Assembly (NCBI RefSeq): GCF_013001275.1
Contig: NZ_JABDMV010000052.1
Coordinates: 1 to 40,304, forward strand
Origin: Flaviramulus sp.
Lineage (GTDB): Bacteria; Bacteroidota; Bacteroidia; Flavobacteriales; Flavobacteriaceae
DNA: 40,304 nucleotides
Direction: 5' to 3'
Both the position numbers and the translations under genes were made by a program. The notes beneath the pieces are model-generated. The model was not told the origin of the DNA. It did no database searches and was given only the letters and a program-made list of their open reading frames with translations. This document shows, one piece after another, positions 25,311 through 33,758 of the stretch (the first letter of the stretch is position 1; the number at the start of each line of letters is the position of its first letter).

Positions 25311-25354
25311 GAAACAAAAAATGCCAACTTGAAAAAGTTGGCATTTTTTGTTTC
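25311..25354 (-). terminator. Perfect 20-base-arm terminator after secG
   Basis: Two perfectly complementary 20-base arms (25311-25330 and 25335-25354) flank a GAAA tetraloop; the stem core is ATGCCAACTT and A/T runs flank both sides, so it can stop transcription in either direction. It lies 13 bases past the secG stop and marks the end of the miaB-to-secG transcription unit, before the groESL promoter. Confidence 0.9.
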
Positions 25355-25367
25355 TTATATCATTTTA

Positions 25368-25721
25368 TTATTCTGTAGTTTCTTCAGTTGTTGCTGCATC
25401 ATTTGCTGTGTCAACAGGAAGTGCTGGTAAAGGTTGAGTTATAGTAGCATCAGGATCTAATGCTTTTGAATCTAACGATTCAGAACCTTTATTAATCGCC
25501 ACATTAGAAAGTAAAATTAATGCTAAAAGTAATGTTGCCAATGTCCATGTACTTTTATCTAAAAAATCGGTTGTCTTTTTTACACCACCTAATTGTTGTG
25601 TACCACCGCCACCAAATGATGATGATAATCCGCCACCTTTTGGGTTTTGTACCATAATTACTACTACTAGTAAAAATGCTACAACTACTATAAGCGCTAA
25701 AAATATTGTAAACGTACTCAT
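25368..25721 (-). CDS. secG: Preprotein translocase subunit SecG
   Basis: This small membrane protein of 117 residues has two hydrophobic helices (about 3-23 and 55-75) separated by the conserved SecG loop MVQNPKGGGLSSSFGGGG. SecG joins SecYE in the inner membrane and helps SecA-driven export. The C-terminal tail (about 35 residues, Ala/Thr/Asp/Glu-rich) is low complexity. Its ATG overlaps the stop of the upstream frameshifted gene (TAATG), so translation may be coupled. A terminator follows at once. Confidence 0.95.
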   Translation of the reverse strand: MSTFTIFLALIVVVAFLLVVVIMVQNPKGGGLSSSFGGGGTQQLGGVKKTTDFLDKSTWTLATLLLALILLSNVAINKGSESLDSKALDPDATITQPLPALPVDTANDAATTEETTE

Positions 25722-26664
25722 TATTGTATTTTATTTTGTTCTTGTAATTGTTCTACTGCCTTAATTTGGTTTGCAAAGAAACTACTTTTTTCTGGATATT
25801 TCAAACTTAAAATTCTATAAGATTGAATTGCTTTTTTATAGTTTTTTTGCTCAACATAAATGCGTGCTAAAGTCTCTGTCATTAAAGACTCTGGTTGTAT
25901 CATTTGTGCTTTTGCTAAATTACCTTTTATAGTAACTGGTTTAGCTGGGCTTATTTTTGGATTTTCTGAAATAAATTTATCAATCAATTCAAACTTTTTG
26001 TCTTTTTCTGATAAATGAGAATTTTTAATTTCATCTTTTATTTTGGTACTCGTGGGTTCTCTTTTTATTGGTTTAAAACGTGTGAGTTTTAGCCATTCGT
26101 TAAATGAGTGGTTTTCTCGTTTATCAAATTGAAGTGGTTTTCCTAAATTTAAAACTTCATCTGCTGTTGGGTTTTTTACTTCGGTTTTCTTGTTACGTTT
26201 TCAATTATCTCAGATTCATCTAAAACAAAACTTTTTACCGGACGTGTTTCTTTAGGTTGAAAAAGCGCTGGGTCTAATACACCTTTTGTGTCACTAATCT
26301 GTTGTTTTAAAGCATTATCGATTTTTACACTTTTTTTAACTGAAAGATCTTCAATGTCAACTTTTATGTCTTTTAAATGCGCCGTGTTTTGTTTTATGAA
26401 TTGTGAAATTTCATTTTGAATAAAAGCTTCAGATGTTATATAATCAAATAATATACTTCTATCAGTAGTATACGCAGCGGTTGTTTTAAGCTCTTGATTG
26501 TATTTAATGCTACTTTGGTCTTTTAATCCTTTAAGGTAAATAGCACGTGCAGATTGAAAATAAGGAAACTCAGCTAATAAAGAATTTACAGACTCCGTTT
26601 GTTGTTGTGTTACAACTTGAGGGTTTTGCAGTAAATATGTAAAATCTGTTTGATTCATTACCAT
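25721..26664 (-). pseudogene. Tetratricopeptide-like protein gene split by a frameshift
   Basis: Two reading frames together look like one bacteroidetal protein of about 314 residues. The first runs from ATG at 26664 to TAA at 26176-26178 (162 residues; N-terminal part with LLAEFPYFQSARAIYLKGL). The second frame is open from about 26201 to the stop at 25721 and reads KTEVKNPTADEV, HSFNEWLKLTRFKPI and a TPR-like end, ARIYVEQKNYKKAIQSYRILSL in two halves. One extra base near the A run at 26198-26201 would join them. Either the gene is truly broken, the sequence has an error, or frameshifting is programmed. The start overlaps lptE by 7 bases. The function is unknown; no signal peptide is seen. 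Confidence 0.8.
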
Positions 26665-27167
26665 TTTGCTAATGTAGCATTAAAAATATCTTGCGTAATA
26701 CGTTCGAAAATTTCTTCGTGTGCTGTTGTTTTTTGACTACCAACTAACTGAGAACTTCCCGGGTAATCATAAAAAAAGGTAAAAGATTGGTCTAAATCTT
26801 CTTCTTCATTTTTTCTATTGTAAAAACGAAGCTTTACACTTATTGTTAATCTGTTTTGTGCTGCAGTATTTTGTGAAGTGGCAGTAGTTGGCGAGATTCT
26901 ATAATCTGTAATTTCACCTTCATAAACCAAATCGCCATTTGATGGCACCAAATTTAAATTGGTTTGATTTTGTATTAAATCTTCTAGTACTAATTTAAAA
27001 TCACGTTCTAATCCGGGCTCAACTAAAAGCGCCGTGTTTTCAAAACGATTTACTTGATAGGTTGTAGTTCCAGCAGGTATTGACGCTCCTGTAAATGAAT
27101 ATATCCCACAACCCGTAAGTGATATACTAAAAGTTAAAAGGAAAAAGTATAATAAGTGTTTTTTCAT
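26658..27167 (-). CDS. lptE: LPS-assembly lipoprotein LptE
   Basis: This lipoprotein of 169 residues has a signal peptide with lipobox SLTGC (Cys20), then GIYSFTGASIPAGTTTYQV, the start of the bacteroidetal LptE domain. The sequence FENTALLVEPGLERDFKLVLEDLI and GEITDYRISP follow the family. LptE plugs and assists LptD in inserting lipopolysaccharide into the outer membrane. The gene lies 57 bases after the sigma-54 activator and overlaps the next gene by 7 bases. Length is normal. LptD is not in the window. Confidence 0.92.
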   Translation of the reverse strand: MKKHLLYFFLLTFSISLTGCGIYSFTGASIPAGTTTYQVNRFENTALLVEPGLERDFKLVLEDLIQNQTNLNLVPSNGDLVYEGEITDYRISPTTATSQNTAAQNRLTISVKLRFYNRKNEEEDLDQSFTFFYDYPGSSQLVGSQKTTAHEEIFERITQDIFNATLAKW

Positions 27168-27224
27168 GTTTATATGGATTCCTAATCTAGCAGGAACGAC
27201 AAAAGTTTATAAATAAACGACATG

Positions 27225-28499
27225 TTATAAATCGTATTGTTTTATCTTTCTATATAATGTACGTTCGCTTATTCCTAATTCGGCAGCTGCTAATTTACGC
27301 TTTCCGGCGTGCCTTTCAAGTGATTTTTTTATTAATTCTAATTCTTTATCATGTAATGATAAGGTTTCTTCTTCTTCAATTTCTTCAGCAAAATGATATT
27401 TGTCTTGTAACGTTGCCGTCTCATCATTAGATGCTGCATGCTCTGAGATTGAAATTAATTCCGAACTCGTGGTTTCAGTAGATTCTTCATAATCGACATC
27501 TTCCTCGTCGTTATTTCCATAAATTTTTTGAATCAGACTTTCATTGTTTTTTTCAACGTCTTTGGCATTACCATTTTTCATGAGCTCCATGGTAAGTTTT
27601 TTTAAATCGTTGAGGTCGCTCTTCATATCAAATAGAACTTTATATAATATTTCGCGCTCGCTGCTAAAATCACTATCCGTTTTTGTTGATTTGATTACAG
27701 CGGGCAAATTAGTTCCAGTAGTTGGTAAATAACTTCTTAATGTTTCAGCGCTAATAGTTCTGTTTTGTTCTAAAACTGAAAGTTGTTCTGCGATGTTTCT
27801 TAATTGACGAATATTACCGCTCCATCTGTGCTTTAATAACACTTGAATAGCGTTATCAGTTAATTTAATTGTTGGCATTTTATATTTTAAAGCGAAGTCG
27901 CTTGCAAACTTTCTAAATAATAGATGGATATCTTCTTGACGTTCACGAAGTGGTGGTAAATGAATATCAACCGTACTTAATCTGTAATATAAATCTTCAC
28001 GAAACTTTTCTTTTTGAATGGCTTCAAACATATTAACATTTGTTGCCGCTACTATACGTACATTGGTTTTTTGAACCTTGCTTGAACCAACCTTTAAGAA
28101 TTCGCCATTTTCTAGAACACGCAATAATCGTACTTGAGTTGTAAGCGGTAATTCTCCTACTTCATCAAGAAAAATGGTTCCGCCATCGGCAACCTCAAAA
28201 TACCCTTCTCGGGTTTGAGTTGCACCTGTAAAAGCCCCTTTTTCGTGACCGAATAATTCACTATCAATGGTGCCTTCTGGTATCGCACCACAGTTTACAG
28301 CAATGTATTTATTATGTTTTCTGTGAGATAATTGATGAATTATTTTTGGAATACTTTCTTTCCCAACGCCACTTTCGCCAGTTACCAAAACTGAAATATC
28401 GGTTGGTGATACTTGAATAGCTTTTTCGATGGCACGATTAAGTGATTGACTGTTGCCAATAATACCAAATCGTTGTTTTATAACTTGAATTGATTCCAT
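27225..28499 (-). CDS. Sigma-54-dependent transcriptional activator (AAA+ and Fis HTH)
   Basis: This 424-residue regulator has an AAA+ sigma-54 interaction domain from the N-terminus (about 10-240): Walker A GESGVGKE (41-48), GAFTGA (88-93), the loop that touches sigma-54, and Walker B GTIFLDEVGE (107-116). A long acidic linker (about 290-375) has no known domain, and a Fis-type helix-turn-helix (AAAELGISERTLYRKIKQY) ends the protein. There is no receiver, GAF or PAS domain at the N-terminus, so regulation is not by ordinary phosphorylation and may depend on the linker or a partner. The ATG follows the miaB stop directly (TAAATG). It is upstream of lptE in the same operon. Confidence 0.93.
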   Translation of the reverse strand: MESIQVIKQRFGIIGNSQSLNRAIEKAIQVSPTDISVLVTGESGVGKESIPKIIHQLSHRKHNKYIAVNCGAIPEGTIDSELFGHEKGAFTGATQTREGYFEVADGGTIFLDEVGELPLTTQVRLLRVLENGEFLKVGSSKVQKTNVRIVAATNVNMFEAIQKEKFREDLYYRLSTVDIHLPPLRERQEDIHLLFRKFASDFALKYKMPTIKLTDNAIQVLLKHRWSGNIRQLRNIAEQLSVLEQNRTISAETLRSYLPTTGTNLPAVIKSTKTDSDFSSEREILYKVLFDMKSDLNDLKKLTMELMKNGNAKDVEKNNESLIQKIYGNNDEEDVDYEESTETTSSELISISEHAASNDETATLQDKYHFAEEIEEEETLSLHDKELELIKKSLERHAGKRKLAAAELGISERTLYRKIKQYDL

Positions 28500-29951
28500 T
28501 TAATTGTTATTTTTACTTAATCCAGTTGCTTTACCAATTAGTGTAGCACTTGTACAATTTGTTACTTTCACATTTACAAAATCACCTATTTTATAATTCT
28601 CTTTAGGAAATACACAAACAATATTTTGTGGTGTTCGTCCAGACCATTGTAAATCAGATTTTTTTGATTCTTTTTCAATCAATACTTCCACAGTTTTGCT
28701 AAGCCATTCTTTGGTTTTAATTTCGCTATGGATTCGTTGTAAATCCACAATATTTTGGAGTCTTCGTTTTTTTGTTTCTTCAGGAACATCATCTTCCATA
28801 TTTCTGCCAGCCATGGTTCCCGGGCGCTCAGAATATTTATACATATATCCAAAATTGTACTTTACATATTTCATCAAGGATATAGTGTCTTGAAAATCGT
28901 CATCAGTTTCTGTCGGGAAACCAACAATCATGTCCTGACTAATAGCACAGTTTGGAATAATTTCTCGAATATTATCAATCAATTTCATGTATTCTTCACG
29001 AGTATGTAAACGATTCATTTCTTTTAAAATTCGATTACTACCGCTTTGAACAGGTAAGTGAATGTGGTTACAAATATTATCATACTTAGCCATAGTTTCA
29101 ACTACATCCATAGTTAAGTCTTGAGGATTAGATGTTGAAAATCGAATACGCATTTTAGGTTGCCTTTTGGCGCAAAGTTCTAATAGTTTAGAAAATGATA
29201 CAGCAGTAGTTTTTTGCATATCACTCGCTTTATTAAAATCTTTTTTAAGTCCTCCACCATACCATAAATAGCTATCTACATTTTGTCCGAGCAGTGTAAT
29301 GTCTTTATAGCCTTTATTCCACAGATCGTTTACTTCTTCCAAAATACTTTGTGGATCTCTACTACGCTCGCGCCCTCGTGTAAAAGGTACCACACAAAAT
29401 GTACACATATTATCGCAACCACGAGTTATGGATACAAAGGCAGTAACACCATTGGTATTTAGTCGCACAGGTGAAATATCGCCATATGTTTCTTCTTTTG
29501 AAAGGATAACATTAATAGCATCTCTGCCCGCTTCAACTTCTGCCAATAAATTTGGTAAATCTTTATACGCATCTGGACCAACAACTAAATCAACTATTTT
29601 TTCTTCTTCAAGAAATTTAGTTTTTAATCTTTCTGCCATACATCCTAAAACACCAACTTTCATTTTTGGATTAAGGTCGCGTTTAACAGCATTATATTTT
29701 TCTAGACGTTTGCGAACTGTTTGCTCAGCTTTATCACGTATTGAACAGGTGTTTACCAATACCAAATCAGCTTCTTCAAGGTTTTGCGTTGTGTTATAAC
29801 CTTGATTTGCCATAATGGATGCAACAATTTCGCTGTCGCTAAAATTCATAGCACACCCATAGCTTTCAATAAAAAGCTTTCGTTTATTACTGCCTTTTTG
29901 TTCTAAAACTAATGCCTCTCCCTGTTTATTTTCGTCTATTATTTTTTCCAT
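28500..29951 (-). CDS. miaB: tRNA-2-methylthio-N6-dimethylallyladenosine synthase MiaB
   Basis: This radical-SAM methylthiotransferase modifies A37 of tRNAs that read UNN codons. The N-terminal MTTase domain has three Fe-S cysteines (SYGC, NTCS, LGCM; Cys33, 69 and 104 from the chosen start); the radical SAM motif is CDNMCTFC (Cys179, 183, 186), and a C-terminal TRAM domain follows. The start at 29951 (MEKIIDEN) is preferred over ATGs at 29969 and 29978 because family proteins begin there and the latter two lie almost on the promoter. The 483 residues are normal. It heads the operon with the sigma-54 activator, lptE, the frameshifted gene and secG. Confidence 0.97.
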   Translation of the reverse strand: MEKIIDENKQGEALVLEQKGSNKRKLFIESYGCAMNFSDSEIVASIMANQGYNTTQNLEEADLVLVNTCSIRDKAEQTVRKRLEKYNAVKRDLNPKMKVGVLGCMAERLKTKFLEEEKIVDLVVGPDAYKDLPNLLAEVEAGRDAINVILSKEETYGDISPVRLNTNGVTAFVSITRGCDNMCTFCVVPFTRGRERSRDPQSILEEVNDLWNKGYKDITLLGQNVDSYLWYGGGLKKDFNKASDMQKTTAVSFSKLLELCAKRQPKMRIRFSTSNPQDLTMDVVETMAKYDNICNHIHLPVQSGSNRILKEMNRLHTREEYMKLIDNIREIIPNCAISQDMIVGFPTETDDDFQDTISLMKYVKYNFGYMYKYSERPGTMAGRNMEDDVPEETKKRRLQNIVDLQRIHSEIKTKEWLSKTVEVLIEKESKKSDLQWSGRTPQNIVCVFPKENYKIGDFVNVKVTNCTSATLIGKATGLSKNNN

Positions 29952-29986
29952 AGTTTTCTCGAAACCCATATGTTTCAATAAGCATG

Positions 29987-30019
29987 CAAAGATACAATTT
30001 ATTTATGTTTTATGACAAA
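29987..30019 (-). promoter_or_regulatory. Promoter of the miaB operon (TTTG-21-TATCTTTG)
   Basis: On the minus strand a perfect TTTG (30016-30019), a 21-base spacer and a perfect TATCTTTG (29987-29994) are present. The predicted start of transcription is near 29980, giving a leader of about 30 bases to the chosen miaB start. This is the best-formed promoter in the window. Confidence 0.75.
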
Positions 30020-30174
30020 GTGACAGGTTAATAATTTTATAATTTTTGAACTCCTAAGGGTTTTAGATTTATTAGGAAATGCCACGGAAATTCTGCCTTT
30101 ATAAAGCATTATTAAGAATTTTGAAAAAAATCATTTACATTTATACTTTAATAAAATCTAACCAAACCAACAAA

Positions 30175-30957
30175 ATGAATACAATAGATACATTATCGGA
30201 AAAAATACAGAACGCAAAGGCTTTAGATTTCGGAACTATTTTCAGCGAATCTATCGAATTGTTTAAAAAAACGTGGATTCAAGGTTTTTTATTACAGCTT
30301 TTTACTTTTATAATTATGCTGCCATTAATTATTGTCCTTTATGTTCCATTAATAGGTTTGATGGTTGCTCAGCAGGAAAGTGGGTATAGTGATCCTGAAA
30401 CATTTAGTGGCTTTTTCGCAAGTATGTCTGTCCTCTACATAATATTTGTTGTAGTTGGCATTTTTGTTTTAGGGGCTATCTCGGTTGCATTAAACGCGGC
30501 ATTTTTTAGAATAATGAAAAAATTAGATTTTAATGAAGCAGTAGAAACATCTGATTTCTTTTATTTTATAAAAGGAAAATACTTGAGTAAATTGTTTGTG
30601 TTAATGTTGGTTTCAGTTTTAATAGCAATTCCGGCAGCGCTATTATGTTACATACCTTTAATATATGCTATTGTACCATTATCCTATTTTGCCTTAATTT
30701 TCGCTTTTAATCCTGAATTTAGTGTGGGCGAAATTGTAACAGCAAGTTTTAAATTGGGTAATAAAAAATGGCTAATCTCATTTGGTTTAATAATATTAGC
30801 GTCTATATTATCCCAAATTGTAGGATTCTTATTGTGTTTTATAGGTATTTTATTTACCGCTGCATTTGTGTATCATCCAACATATTTAATTTATAAACAT
30901 GTAGTTGGGTTTGATAATAAACCAAGTATAGAAGAAGCGAGTACTTCAACCGAATAA
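30175..30957 (+). CDS. Polytopic membrane protein of unknown function
   Basis: The protein has 260 residues from the ATG at 30175 (MNTIDTLSEKI); an upstream in-frame ATG at 30079 would add a basic 32-residue tail and is unlikely. It has about six hydrophobic segments: two in the N-terminal half (around 35-60 and 80-105), then paired helices around 145-180 and 205-245. The conserved-looking parts are FGTIFSESIELFKKTW at the N-terminus and FKLGNKKWLISFGLI. This resembles membrane proteins of the glycerophosphodiester-phosphodiesterase membrane-domain or DUF975-like type, without catalytic residues. It is followed by a strong terminator, so it is transcribed alone. Function is not known. Confidence 0.75.
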   Translation: MNTIDTLSEKIQNAKALDFGTIFSESIELFKKTWIQGFLLQLFTFIIMLPLIIVLYVPLIGLMVAQQESGYSDPETFSGFFASMSVLYIIFVVVGIFVLGAISVALNAAFFRIMKKLDFNEAVETSDFFYFIKGKYLSKLFVLMLVSVLIAIPAALLCYIPLIYAIVPLSYFALIFAFNPEFSVGEIVTASFKLGNKKWLISFGLIILASILSQIVGFLLCFIGILFTAAFVYHPTYLIYKHVVGFDNKPSIEEASTSTE

Positions 30958-30976
30958 ATATTTTTCTAATTATTTT

Positions 30977-31012
30977 AAAAGCCTGTATTTTAAATGCTAA
31001 ATACAGGCTTTT
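30977..31012 (+). terminator. Terminator after the membrane protein gene
   Basis: Perfect 14-base arms (AAAAGCCTGTATTT and complement) with an 8-base loop lie 19 bases after the stop and are followed by TTTT and AT-rich DNA. This hairpin also shows that a longer topA reading frame beginning at 30994 is not the real start. Confidence 0.88.
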
Positions 31013-31070
31013 TATATTTTAAAATTGTAGAGTTCAATTATAAAATTAGGAAGTTAAACTTTTTTTCATA

Positions 31071-31078
31071 TACATTTG
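31071..31078 (+). promoter_or_regulatory. -7 promoter box of topA
   Basis: TACATTTG matches TAnnTTTG exactly and lies 20 bases upstream of the topA ATG at 31099. A matching -33 element is not clear. Confidence 0.5.
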
Positions 31079-31098
31079 TACCTTCAAAAAAACGATGT

Positions 31099-33588
31099 AT
31101 GGCGAAGAATTTAGTAATAGTAGAGTCACCAGCTAAGGCAAAAACAATAGAAAAATTTCTAGGTAAAGATTTTAAAGTAGAATCTAGCTTTGGTCATATA
31201 GCCGATTTGCCGTCCAAGGAACTGGGCGTTGATGTTGATGGTGATTTTAATCCAAAATACGAAGTTTCAAAAGATAAAAAAGCAGTTGTAAAAAAACTGA
31301 AAGACTTAGCTAAAAAAGCAGAAATGGTTTGGTTAGCAAGTGATGAAGATAGAGAAGGAGAGGCTATTGCTTGGCATTTAGCAGAAACATTAAAATTGGA
31401 TAAAGACAAAACGAAACGTATTGTTTTTCATGAAATTACTAAAGGAGCAATTTTAGAAGCCATTGAAAACCCGAGAGGTATAGATTACGATTTAGTAGAT
31501 GCACAACAAGCACGTAGAGTATTAGATAGAATTGTAGGTTATGAGCTATCGCCAGTACTTTGGAGAAAAGTAAAAGGCGGACTCTCTGCAGGTCGAGTAC
31601 AATCCGTTTCTGTTAGGTTAATTGTAGAAAAGGAAAGAGATATTCAAGGTTTTACACCAGTAGGTTCATATAGAATAGATGCTGAGTTTTCAAATGAAGA
31701 TGGCCAAACGTTCAAAGCAAAACTTCCAAAGAATTTTTCAACAAAAGAAGAAGCTCAAAAATTCTTAAAACAAAATGCTTCAGCAGATTTTAAAGTTGCA
31801 GATTTGCAAAAAAAGCCTGCAAAAAAATCACCTGCGGCGCCATTTACAACGTCTACTTTACAGCAAGAAGCATCTCGTAAACTATATTTTTCGGTTAGTA
31901 AAACCATGACGATGGCACAACGCCTTTATGAAGCAGGTTTAATTACATATATGAGAACAGATAGTGTAAATTTATCTGATCAGGCAAGAAAAGGAGCTGA
32001 AGCAGAAATTAAGGATGCATTTGGTTCAAAATATAGTAAACCAAGAAATTATAAAGGTAAAGCAAAAGGTGCTCAAGAGGCACATGAGGCTATCAGACCA
32101 ACAAATTTCGCTACACATTCTGTAGATATAGATAGAGATCAAGCACGTTTATATGATTTAATTTGGAAACGGGCTATTGCATCACAAATGAGTGAAGCAG
32201 AATTAGAGCGTACTAATGTTAAGATAAGTGCTTCAACACATAAAGAAACCTTTACGGCAAACGGAGAAGTTATCACTTTTGATGGATTCTTAAAAGTGTA
32301 TTTAGAAGGTACTGATGATGAAGATGAAGAACAAGACGGTATGTTGCCAGCAATGAAAACGAACGAAACATTGCTTAATAATTACATAACAGCAACAGAA
32401 CGTTATACAAGGCCACCAGCAAGATATACTGAAGCCTCATTAGTTAAGAAGTTAGAAGAATTAGGAATTGGTCGTCCGTCTACTTATGCACCAACAATTT
32501 CAACAATTCAAAATAGAAATTATGTTGAAAAAGGTTCTGTTGAAGGTGATGAACGTAATTACACGCAGCTTACTTTACAGAGTGGTGTTATAAAAGATAA
32601 TATATTAACTGAAAAAGTAGGATCTGATAAAGGAAAATTAGTACCGACGGATATAGGGATGATTGTAACAGACTTTTTGGTTAATCATTTTGAACATATT
32701 CTAGATTACAATTTTACCGCCAAAGTAGAAGCTGATTTTGACGAAATAGCTGAAGGAAAAGTAGATTGGAAAAATATGATGAAATCTTTTTATAAAGAAT
32801 TTCATCCAATTGTAGAGGATGTAAAGGAAAATGCAGATAGAGAGTCTGGTGAACGTATTTTGGGTGAAGATCCTAAATCTGGTAAACAAGTTAGTGTACG
32901 ATTAGGAAAATTTGGACCAATGGTGCAAATAGGAACCGTGGATGATGAAGAAAAACCGCAGTTTGCAAGTTTAAGTCCAGACCAACAATTAAATAATATT
33001 ACCTATGATGAGGCGATGGATTTGTTTCAACTGCCAAAAACTTTAGGTGAATATAAAGGTGAGGAAATTCAGGTAAATAACGGACGTTTTGGGCCTTATG
33101 TCAAGTTTGGAGACTCTTTTGTATCATTACCAAAAGGGGTTGATCCATTAAGTGTTGAACTTGATGATGCTATTATTTTAATAAAAGAAAAGCAAAAAGC
33201 AGACGCACCTATTTATATGTATAAAGATTTACCTGTACAAAAAGGTAAAGGCCGTTTTGGACCATTTATAAAATGGAACAATATGTTTATTAATGTAAAC
33301 AAAAAATACGATTGGGATGAATTATCAGACGAGGATATTATTGAATTAATTGAAACTAAAATTCAAAAAGAGATTGATAAAGTAATCCATAATTGGGAAG
33401 ATGAAGGCATACGAGTTGAAAAAGCACGCTGGGGAAGACATAATGTATTAAAAGGAAAAATAAAAGTAGAGCTTCCAAAAACAGTTGACGTTTCAGAAAT
33501 GACTTTAGATGAGGCAAAAGCGATAATCGAATCAAAAACTCCAAAAAAGAAAGCTACCAAGAAAAAATCGGCGACTAAAAAGAAATAA
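31099..33588 (+). CDS. topA: DNA topoisomerase I (type IA)
   Basis: The enzyme relaxes negative supercoils by cutting one strand. From the ATG at 31099 it has 829 residues. A Toprim domain leads (NLVIVESPAKAKTIEKFLG; acidic SDEDREGEAIAWHL), then the cleavage domain with catalytic Tyr284 in ITYMRTDSV, and GIGRPSTYA. The C-terminal part has no zinc fingers; instead three Toprim-C-type repeats are seen (LGKFGPMVQIG, NNGRFGPYVKFG, GKGRFGPFIKW), and the protein ends in a lysine-rich tail (KKATKKKSATKKK), probably for DNA binding. Its own promoter lies just downstream of the previous gene's terminator. Confidence 0.97.
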   Translation: MAKNLVIVESPAKAKTIEKFLGKDFKVESSFGHIADLPSKELGVDVDGDFNPKYEVSKDKKAVVKKLKDLAKKAEMVWLASDEDREGEAIAWHLAETLKLDKDKTKRIVFHEITKGAILEAIENPRGIDYDLVDAQQARRVLDRIVGYELSPVLWRKVKGGLSAGRVQSVSVRLIVEKERDIQGFTPVGSYRIDAEFSNEDGQTFKAKLPKNFSTKEEAQKFLKQNASADFKVADLQKKPAKKSPAAPFTTSTLQQEASRKLYFSVSKTMTMAQRLYEAGLITYMRTDSVNLSDQARKGAEAEIKDAFGSKYSKPRNYKGKAKGAQEAHEAIRPTNFATHSVDIDRDQARLYDLIWKRAIASQMSEAELERTNVKISASTHKETFTANGEVITFDGFLKVYLEGTDDEDEEQDGMLPAMKTNETLLNNYITATERYTRPPARYTEASLVKKLEELGIGRPSTYAPTISTIQNRNYVEKGSVEGDERNYTQLTLQSGVIKDNILTEKVGSDKGKLVPTDIGMIVTDFLVNHFEHILDYNFTAKVEADFDEIAEGKVDWKNMMKSFYKEFHPIVEDVKENADRESGERILGEDPKSGKQVSVRLGKFGPMVQIGTVDDEEKPQFASLSPDQQLNNITYDEAMDLFQLPKTLGEYKGEEIQVNNGRFGPYVKFGDSFVSLPKGVDPLSVELDDAIILIKEKQKADAPIYMYKDLPVQKGKGRFGPFIKWNNMFINVNKKYDWDELSDEDIIELIETKIQKEIDKVIHNWEDEGIRVEKARWGRHNVLKGKIKVELPKTVDVSEMTLDEAKAIIESKTPKKKATKKKSATKKK

Positions 33589-33655
33589 GCCAACCGTTGG
33601 TGTCTATCAGCTTCATAATTAATAGCGTTTATATTACTATTTTATTAAAAATTAG

Positions 33656-33667
33656 CATTTCATCGGT
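33656..33667 (+). repeat. CATTTCATCGGT repeat, copy 1
   Basis: An exact 12-base copy of CATTTCATCGGT lies 91 bases upstream of the arginase-like gene. The second copy is at 34950-34961, just after that gene. It may be an operator or part of a hairpin module. Confidence 0.5.
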
Positions 33668-33758
33668 TATTTTAACATCTTGGTAATTAAAAAATCATTT
33701 ATTCTATTGATATTTGTAGCAAAATTTCTGTTTAAAGAAATAAACTGCTGTTTTTAAA

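Noticed and set aside
30079-30174. N-terminal extension of the membrane protein
   Set aside because: The 32 additional residues are basic and AT-driven, and the normal-looking start is at 30175.
30994-31098. N-terminal extension of topoisomerase I
   Set aside because: It would begin inside a terminator hairpin and before the -7 box; the conserved N-terminus starts at 31099.
33590-33614. CCAAC/GTTGG inverted repeat after topA
   Set aside because: Arms are only five bases and no T run follows, so it is not a credible terminator.
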